From Gonium pectorale (lineage: Eukaryota; Chlorophyta; Chlorophyceae; Chlamydomonadales; Volvocaceae), in assembly GCA_001584585.1 (NCBI GenBank), contig LSYV01000007.1, positions 1,786,258 through 1,850,257 of the forward strand: DNA of 64,000 nucleotides, written 5' to 3'. The notes beneath the pieces were generated by a model. That model had not been told where the DNA came from, did no database searches, and saw only the letters and a list, made by a program, of their open reading frames with translations. Below, piece by piece: positions 56,081-64,000 of this stretch. The stretch's first letter is position 1. Each line of letters starts with the position of its first letter. Both the position numbers and the translations under genes were made by a program.

Positions 56081-59000
56081 ATGGAGGCTTCCACTCGCCC
56101 TGGTGTGGAGCTTAACGGACCGACTACCATATCGCATCTCCCTGCCGGAGTTCTTGCCGTGATCTTTGAAGGCCTCGAGCCTCGGGATCTGGCATTTGCG
56201 TCTTGCGTGTGCCGGACTTGGCGGAGCCAAGTTGCGCTGGAAGCCGCGGCCAACCTGGTGAGGGGCAGTTGGGTTGGCACGGTGTGGGACGGGGGATGAC
56301 CTCTGCGTGCGGCTGCGGCACGTGGCCTCCATGCAAACGAGTACGTGGCACGTGGCAGCCTGAGGGCTTGTCTGTGTGCATTGTACTGCACCGCCCCTTG
56401 ATATAACTCCAGGTTAGCAGCACTGACTGACTCGCTTTGGGCTCATCTCGTAACAGCAGTTCCGCCCTTGTGTCGTCATGTCTCCTTGGCAGCTGTGGCG
56501 CTCCTTCTACTCGCAGCGCTGGCAATTATCTGGCGCTCAATGGCCCACACCGCACAGCCGCAGTGCAGCGGTGCCCGTCCCTTCGCGCCGCATCGCCTCC
56601 CCCGCCTCCGCCACCATTTCCGCTGCGTGCTCGCCCGCAGCCTCCGCCTCGCCCTCTGGGTCCCCGACACTTGGCAGCTCACCGGAGCAGCGTTGGCAGT
56701 ACATCTACGGGAGCAAGATGCTGCGCCTTCGGAGCTGGTCGGGCCGCTACAACGCTGACCAGGTCGCGGGGCACAAGTCGGCTGTCCGGGCTGTGCGGTT
56801 GCTCCCCAGCAGCAACCTGCTCGCCACAGGTCAGGCAGACGGAGGGAGGTTAGATGCGGATGGATGCGTGGTGAGGGCCGTCGGAACGAGAGCAGCGGTG
56901 TGCCGGTAACGCGCGTACCCATGTCATGGCGTTGAGCTCCGGTTGCAGCCATGTTGGAAGCGCTGGCGGGGGTCCGTGCCGTAACATGCGGGGGGGGGGG
57001 CTAGCGTGGTCGTGTGCGTATACGCGAAGTGCCCTGTGTCCCTGGGCTTACTCTGGCGTGAGTAGACCCTGACTGATGGACCTTACCAGCTGCGTTCGCT
57101 GACGCACCCGAACCGCTCATGCTCATCACGCAGCCTCTCTTGACCGCACCGTCCGATTGTGGGAGCTGGGCTCGGGGCTGCCGCTCTCCAGCAGCCGGCC
57201 CCACGGCGGCACGGTACGCTGCCTCGCGCTGGCGCCCAACCTACTCGCGTCCGGCTGCTCCGACAACCTTGTCCGACTCTGGCGGCCGACCAGCACCGTT
57301 GTCTCCGCCGCCTCGGGCTCCACCACCCGCTCCGCCATGCCGCTGTTTGACCTGGCGGCCAAGCCCTACATCCTTCGCGGCCACACGGGGCCCGTGTCGT
57401 GCCTGGCGGTCGATGACTCGCCGGCATCGACCGGGCCCGGCAGCGCATCCCTGGGCACGTTGGACGAGGCCAGCTGCGGCGGGACGCTGTTCTCTGGGTC
57501 CTGGGACTGCACCGTACGCATCTGGCGGCACAGCGAGTGTGATGACAGCGACCTCGGCGACGATTCGACCGGAGGCTTCGAGTCGGCTGATGCCAGTGGA
57601 AATGGAAACGGCAGCGCGACAGGCAGCAGCGGAGATGAAAGCGGCGGCGACAGCGGCGCCATTCGCCGCGGCATTGCGGCGCGCCGCGCCACCGCCGCCG
57701 CCGTCGGTGTCGAGAGCGGCGGTTGGACGTGCTCCGGCGTCCTGCAGTACGGCGATTGGGTGTACTGCTGCGCTGTACGCGGCTGCAACCTGCTGGTTGC
57801 GGCTGGCAGCGAGGTGGTGGTCACGGATGCCGCCAGCGGCCGGGCGGTGCGGCGCTTCGCGGGGCTACATGACGGCGGTGCAGTGGCGGTGATCGAGGGA
57901 GACCGCTCTGGGCGGCTGCTGTTCAGCGGAGGCGGTGACGGGCTGCTGCTGGCGCACGACCTGCGGATGAAGCAGGTAGGGCTCGGCCGGGTTCAGCGCA
58001 AGGACCACTGACGGAGGAGGGGCCACGGCGGAGTGGGACCGAAGGAGGGGACACCGTAAAGATGGGGCATCGAGGGGGGGTGCCTGATGTCGGTAAGTAC
58101 GACAAGGGACTGCGGGTGGTCGTGGCGCAGTCGGCGCATCAGCAGCATTGCTCCCCGCTTGGCTGGATCGAACACGCGCTTCCTAGGCACGTACCCGGCC
58201 TTCATCTCGTTCCCCAACGCACCGCCCTGCATACCCGTTCCTGCAGGGCTCCCGGGTGCTGTGGCACCACAACGCGGCGCTCACAGGCTTGTCCTTTGAG
58301 GACCCCTGGCTGGCGTCGGCCGGGGCGGACGGCTGCATAATGCTGCAGGTGGGGAGGCAGGGCGCGGCTGGGATCGTGGCACATGGTACACGGGGTGCTA
58401 CGGGGTGTGCAAGACCAGCGTGCTCAATGATGAGGCCAGCAAGCAACCTAGTCGGCAGCCTTCAACCCTCGGGGTGGTGGCACGCGGGGTGTTGTACAGG
58501 TTTCCTATCCTCCTCGCAGAATTGTTGTGCATTCGCTGGATTGTTGCACCCTCGCTTTGATCTGGCGGCCATCGAACATGCCGACTGCGAGCTTCGCTGC
58601 CGCGGTCTGCCATATATGCCAAGTTTACCTGTCCAGTGACAGCCGTTGGCCTCCCGCGCTCTCCGCAATGTCACTCGGTGGCTTGTTCCTTCGCTCACAT
58701 AGGACAGCGAGCAGGCGCTGGCGGGCGCAGGCGGGCCTCCGCGGGCCCTCAGCACCAGCTGCCGCGCGCTGCACTGTCCCGCGGGTCAGCCGCCGCTGTG
58801 TCTGGACTTGGCGGACCAGTGGCTCGCGGCCGGTGAGGGCTGGGACAGCGGCCAGTGGGGCGGGGCAGGGTAGGGCGCATCAGGGACTCAAAGGCAGATG
58901 TTGCGGCGCGGGAATCATTCAATTAAGATCTTTCTTGGTTCACATGGCCTTAGGAACGTTAGACCATGGAATCTTGGTGGGCACGGCCCCGCCTGACACG

Positions 59001-59708
59001 TGCTCTCTACGCACGGTCCCCACTATTAAGACCGTGCCTCGTCCCCCGCACCACCCGCGTACCCCACCAGGCACGGATAGCGGCATCGTCCGGTTGTGGG
59101 ACTTCACGGGTGCCGCCGCCGCAGCCGAGCGCGCCGCCCACGCGCGGGCCGCCCGGCGCGCTTCACAGGCCAGCCGGGCCGCGGTGCGGCACCAGCAGCA
59201 GCAACAACAACAGCCGCACTGCACTGCGCAGCTGCCCGGACAGCACCCGCAGCACCGGCGCCACAATCACCACCAGCAGCATGGGGCGGAGGTGTACGCG
59301 ATGACGCCGCCGGTGTGCTTTCCGTCGGGCTCGCCCCCGGTTGCCGGCGGGATGTTTGGTGGTGCCCCTGGCGTATTCGTTGGTAGCCCGCCGCTGCCGA
59401 CACAGCCCTTTCTCCACCTGCAGCGCGGCGGCGGCGGCGCTGACGCGGCGGACACGCTGGGTGGTCACCGGGCTGGAGGGCAGGGCCCTGAGCACAGCCG
59501 GCGTTGGTGGCATGGCGTGAAGGGCCGCGCCCGGCAGCATCAGGGCCAGCCTGTGCAGCAGCTGTACGCCGGTGAGCAGGGCCATCCGGCGCCGGTGCAC
59601 CCAGGTAATGCTGCTGCGGGCGCCGCGGGGCTCCCGGCCTTCCGCTATGTGCATGTGGCACCGGGGCAGCAGCAGCTGCTGCATCAACAGAAGGGCAAGC
59701 CACAGTGA
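56081..59708 (+). CDS. F-box / WD40-repeat protein, SCF substrate adaptor (~752 aa)
   Basis: Exons 56081-56257, 56460-56829, 57134-57975, 58247-58348, 58703-58832, 59071-59708; 2259 nt, phases consistent. The F-box is at about 17-54 (ISHLPAGVLAVIFEGLEPRD, then ASCVCRTWR), the segment that binds SKP1. WD40 blades follow: GHKSAVRAVRLLPSSNLLATG, ASLDRTVRLWELG, GGTVRCLALAPNLLASGCSD with NLVRLW, GHTGPVSCLAVDD, LFSGSWDCTVRIW, FSGGGDGLLLAHDLR, LASAGADGCIML, and DSGIVRLWDF. The family recruits phosphorylated or other substrates to SCF ubiquitin ligases; the target is unknown. A Ser/Gly insertion (57540-57660) sits between blades, and the C-tail is Gln/His/Gly-rich with no WD repeat. The exon 2 acceptor has two options three bases apart (CAGCAG). 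Confidence 0.87.
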
Positions 59709-60440
59709 GTGCCGTTGGCGCGTGCAGCTGGTGCTGTGGGAGCTGGGGCCGGCGGCCAGGGCCGACCTGGTTAACACGGCGAACGTCTTGCGTCGGTGCG
59801 GATTGTAGGGAGCTTGGCATGGAGGCAAGTGTTTGCGCTCGCGAGCCGTTGCGGTGGCCAGTGGAGTGACTCGAGGTCAGTGCCTGAAAGGTTAATTTTT
59901 GCAGCACGGCAAGACCTGGCGTGGCGTGCGACAACCGAGAAGCCGGGGCAAACGGTTGCACGGTTGGTTGGTTGGAGCGGCTCGGTTTGTTCATTCGCCG
60001 GCCGCCGTATGTCTTGGTCCTTTGATCTTGTCACCACGACACAATCGCCGACTTGTGTACAGGTCATACACGCAGTGGGCCGCTGGGAAGAATGGTGTGT
60101 TACAATCATAGCTCCCTTTTCGGTTTGCCATGTTTACGACCTGCATGGATCGTCATCAAGCCGGTTTTGGACATATAAGCCAGAGCGTGCATCGTGCAGC
60201 CAGCCTTGCTGGGGCTGAGCAGTTTTTGACTTGGCACGCTAATGTATCCGTGGTTTGGCGTCTAGTGCGGATGCTGTACTCTTGCTTCCCTCCCTTAAAG
60301 GCTGTTGTAGACTTTGCGTTGTGCCCTCCCTCGTATGCACGTATGAGTGCACCGTATGGAACTTTGTTCGGGCGATTGCTTCATCGCTTGGCTTTGGTAA
60401 TTGCTCATAGGCCTCTCGCCGTCTGTACCATATCAGTTGC

Positions 60441-60445
60441 TGTAA
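60441..60445 (+). terminator. TGTAA poly(A) signal, F-box gene
   Basis: First TGTAA after the stop at 59706-59708, giving a 3' UTR of about 750 bases. Confidence 0.5.
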
Positions 60446-62968
60446 CCGATAGTCAACCGTTTTTACAGCTTTACCTCCAGGGACCATGCATGACCGTGTT
60501 GTTGCCGGGACGTGTTGCGCTCCGTGGGCGCCGCCATCTGGTGCTTTCCTGATAACCCATCCGCAGCAGCCGAGCGGAGCGTGGCCTTGAAGATGCACGT
60601 AGATGGGTTGTTCTTGGTGCTGGAATTGTGCTGCGCGGTAGACGTACGTAGGATTCTTTTGTCGGCCAGGTGGGGCAGGGCCCCACGCCGCCCGATCTGC
60701 GCTTGGGCCATCGCGTGCCAAGCCGGAAGGGATTTGCAAGGAGGCGGCAGGTTGGATGCCTAGGCAAGGTAGGCATCCTACCGTCTTGGCAGCCAAGTGA
60801 GAATCCTCCGCAGGGGACCCGGCATCCGTTGGGCAGCTGATGACCCTCAAGGGCGTGCATGGCCTGCCGAGTCTTTCGTTGTCAAGGCAGGGTCGTACGG
60901 TTTAGCCCCTGAAAAGGTACCGTATTCGGAAGGGGCTAGTTTTTTAAGTGCGGCCGAAGTGCGAGCTGCACGCTTTCCTCCCAACCTGCGAAGACAATTG
61001 AACACGGCATGTAACGCGCTGTCCGGATACTAATGCCGCGCGCCCGACCCAAAATGGGTGCATTAGTAGGTAGTGCCAACGAACGGGCACTGCATAGGGA
61101 ATAGCGTTTTCGTCTGGCGCCCCGCTGCCTCCACCGTTCCGGCCGTCCAGGCAGCGGACGCACCTTGTGTACATGGGCACGCCTGCCATGACGTGACACA
61201 GCGTGTGCATGAGCAGTTGCGTGATACGGTTGTGCGTTGTACGATGCTGTTCGCCGTACATACCTGGGTAGCTCGGCCCGCACGCTTCCTGAACGTGGGG
61301 CGCACGCGTTGCTCACTTCGCTCCAATGTAATGTATAACCCGATGAGCGCATCACCGGAGCTGGCCTTGGCGGTGATTACGGAGGCCATTACATGTACTC
61401 CCAGCAGGCAATAGACTACACATTTACAGTGCGCTCTCATGAAGCAGTTGCAATATGGCTCACACACACACACGGTGCTTGCGCTTCCCGAGTCAGAGCC
61501 GGTCGGAGTCGATGGCCGAAAGCCATACCTGCTTGCGTGGTAGGTAAGTGTGCGCACGACGGCCTGGGTGTGCATCGAAGGCGACCCTCAACGCCGCATG
61601 CGCTTCCGAGCGAGCGCGCCTCGGCTGTATGTGTACGGTGATGTGTCAGTCACGCGATATGTCGTGATAACCAGCCTGCGCCGTCAGCTGGTTAGGGCCG
61701 TCAGGCGCAGCGGACCTTAAATGGTCAGCCGAGGCGCTTTAGAGTAAATATGTGGCAGGGATTTGGCCCTGCTGGTAGTTAGTCTTAACTGCAAACTTTA
61801 CGGCACCACCTGTATGGACACGCATCCCGTACTCTATGGCGCGACGTTGTGTTACACGGATTGGGACGGGTTATCTCCAGTGTATCATGCCGAACAAGAA
61901 GTCACTGCCGTGCAAATGTCGATTTGGTACACGACTCTGTCAGACTTTCCCATTTGTTCGAGTCACGGGCGTCAGGGCAGTCAGGAGCGTCTTTCTGCGC
62001 TACTGTGCGCTGATGCTGATGCTGTAATGTAACATGCAATCCATCAACGTACAATGACGCCAAGTCACGGACCATGTGTACTTACACCATCCACTCCCAT
62101 GTCATACCACAGAAACTGGGATGCCACGCACACTGGCTTCCAGACACGTGTGGTACGTGCCGTGCACACGGTCACCACCTCACAAACTAACAAAACACCG
62201 CAGAATCCTTTGTCCGATTACCGACTTCGCTTCACTACGCCCCCAAACCTCTGCACATAGTCCAATGAAGGATCCGACCAACGCATCCATGGTGGCCCGG
62301 TCACAGGGCGATCCAGCGAATGAGCTGGATGTCCCGAAGATCCGAAGAAAAGCACCCCCTGCTAGTAGAGAACAACAATAGAAAACAAGAGAACAATGTC
62401 AGACAACAATAGGAGTGACAAAATCACCTCATTCCTGCAGGCTCAAGACGTCATCGCGAGCCGTCCGCGTCCATGCGCCCTACACACTGCATTGACGGCC
62501 TGCAGGAGGCGGCCATTTCGGAGGCCCCTGCTTTATGTTCCCAAGGCACTGCGGTGCCAAGCGGACGTACAATCCGCAAAATCGCATCAATCGTCAGGGC
62601 GCTAACAAGGGGTCTGTTGCAAGACACGCAAATGTCCGGGCGCCGCATACTGACCACATCACCCGCATCTCTCTTTACCATGCGAGTCAAGAGGGTCGAG
62701 CGGGATCAGGCGAGAGGCAGCACGACAAACCCCCTCTCTTACTTGCAGTGCGCCGTGTGAGGAGGTGGGCGGGTTATATACCCATGACAGTGGGTGTGGG
62801 CGTGCTAGGCTAAGAAAGAATGCGCCTACGTTCGAAATGAGAAGCCAGCCATCAAAATTCAGGCGAAGTGGCTCCCTGGCCGAAGCCCCAGGGGGAAACC
62901 AACTGAAGTACCAAACATGTAGGTGCCTGCTCGACGTTCCGAGCCAATAAATGCAGGATTGCTCTTCT

Positions 62969-63817
62969 CACAAGTCCGTGTCCGTGCAGGGACTGGCTCC
63001 ATTCACTGCGCCTTCTGTGACGCTACCGGCCATCATTGCACGTCGGGCCCGATCGGCTGCATTGCAAGGCGATCTGCCAGATGGCTGGTGTACCTGCAGG
63101 TCGGAGGAGAGAGGGGTTGGGTTGGTTAAGGCGAGGCGGCGAAGGCTAATGAGTGCAGACCCGCCCCGCTCTCACAACAGGTCAGGCACAGTGAACAAAC
63201 GTTAGCCAATCAAGTGCAATACCTTAACGTATGCGACACGTGGCCAGACTTCTTAGCTACAGAGAAGCCCCATCCTCACATGTGCGCTGCGTGCCCGTCG
63301 TCCTCGTCTTCCTCGTGGAAATTGAAGTCGGAGACCTCTGCGAGTGTCCTGTGCAGCGGGTTGGCGGACATGGCAGAGCATCTTAGCAAGACAAAATGCC
63401 ACTGATCGGCAGGGTTACTCGGTCGGCAAAGCTCTCCGCACCCGGCACGGAGCACGGATGGGAAGCAAAATGGATTCTATAATTGCAGACGGAAAATAAA
63501 TGCGTCTGCGCCGATGTGATCGAATGTGCGGCGCAGCTTCTCGCATCGCTTCCGGCCGCACGTCTCTCGACCCACCACGACTCTTGCTTGCTTGGACGGA
63601 AAAATAGCTCAAGCATGTTCATCCATGAAGTGAGGCCAGGTCCCACCGGACCTGGCACTTGAAGAGTGCTGGCGAAAGACTGCGGAATGGTCGATGCCCG
63701 GTGCACCTCACGGCCATGAGCGGATGACGGCGCAGGTGTGCCAAGGCACACGATGTGGGTCTGCTGCCTCGATGGCCGAACGGCGATGGCCGGACGCGAG
63801 ACGAGAAGGGACGCCAT
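62969..63817 (-). CDS. Possible minus-strand exon cluster, unassigned
   Basis: An ATG at 63817 begins MASLLVSRPAIAVRP, which resembles an organelle-targeting start. Around 63365-63276 a frame with an acidic segment (DFNFHEEDEDDG) ends at a GTGAGG donor. An exon-like frame near 63111-62989 is bounded by CTGCAG and a GTGAGA donor. I could not join these in one consistent frame, so this is a hint of a gene, not a model. Confidence 0.2.
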
Positions 63818-64000
63818 GTCCGTTGTCTTTATAACGTTCCGTCAAGTACTGTTCTTCTAGGCACAAATGGAGGCAATGAGCAGATAATGCATCTTGAGTA
63901 GGTGGGCGAGCTAAATATCGGACAGCTGGCTCACATGGGTACGGCGACGGTTGACGAAGAGCCTGCGAACCTGACAGGTCCAAGAAGCTGACGTTGCCTC

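Larger units (their letters stand above)
59709..64000. other. Mostly noncoding right end of the window
   Basis: The first part is the 3' UTR of the F-box gene (TGTAA at 60441-60445). Beyond it I found only short open frames without domain similarity or consistent splicing, except the weak minus-strand cluster at 62969-63817. Confidence 0.45.

Noticed and set aside
61459..61480. CACACA run as a telomere or regulatory repeat
   Set aside because: Only a few dinucleotide copies; ordinary microsatellite, not the algal telomere unit.
1..64000. CRISPR arrays, tRNA/rRNA genes, bacterial operons, organelle or viral genes
   Set aside because: No regularly spaced repeats, no tRNA- or rRNA-like segments recognised by eye, and genes are intron-rich nuclear eukaryotic genes.

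Overview
The window looks like nuclear DNA of a volvocine green alga (Chlamydomonas/Volvox group). It is GC-rich by eye. Genes are broken into many short exons by introns of about 100-700 bases with GT(G/A)(A/C)G donors and pyrimidine-NCAG acceptors. TGTAA, the usual algal poly(A) signal, lies downstream of most stop codons. Low-complexity Ala/Gly/Pro/Gln/His tracts are common inside coding exons. There are two assembly gaps (24634-24653 and 49544-49643), so this is draft sequence. No prokaryotic operons, CRISPR arrays, rRNA or tRNA genes were seen. All gene models were built by hand from reading frames, splice consensus and phase bookkeeping; exon edges may be off by a few bases where stated.

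Layout. (1) 263-14611 (+): a 44-exon gene for a membrane-anchored protein of about 1260 residues: cytosolic EF-hand, one membrane span, a large unassigned ectodomain, a three-repeat VMO-I domain, then ricin-type (QxW) lectin repeats. (2) 14737-18986: a gene-poor stretch with one unexplained long minus-strand open frame. (3) 18987-28548 (+): a secreted protein with a signal peptide and a subtilisin/convertase-type P domain but no protease domain. (4) 29845-31538 (-): a small secreted Ala/Pro-rich protein, convergent with gene 3. (5) 33224-39529 (-): a NO66/RIOX1-type JmjC ribosomal oxygenase with large acidic insertions and a lysine-rich tail. (6) 40370-45843 (-): a large, mostly disordered protein of unknown function. 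(7) 46884-49390 (+), divergent from it: a CDC50/LEM3 (ALIS) flippase beta-subunit. (8) 50800-55181 (+): a ZGPAT-like G-patch/Tudor-like protein that lacks the CCCH finger expected of its family. (9) 56081-59708 (+): an F-box/WD40 protein. (10) 59709-64000: mostly noncoding, with a weak minus-strand exon cluster at the right edge.

How they fit together. Genes 1, 3 and 4 are secretory or cell-surface proteins (lectin, P-domain, small secreted). Genes 5, 8 and 9 are nuclear or regulatory (2OG-oxygenase on ribosome/chromatin, G-patch RNA factor, SCF substrate adaptor). Gene 7 supports P4-ATPase lipid flipping. This is an ordinary mixed eukaryotic neighbourhood, not an operon-like system. The most unusual objects are the EF-hand/VMO-I/R-lectin protein with a 7-base microexon, its duplicated terminal-exon-like copy, and an intron in it that is bounded by a direct repeat of the exon end.
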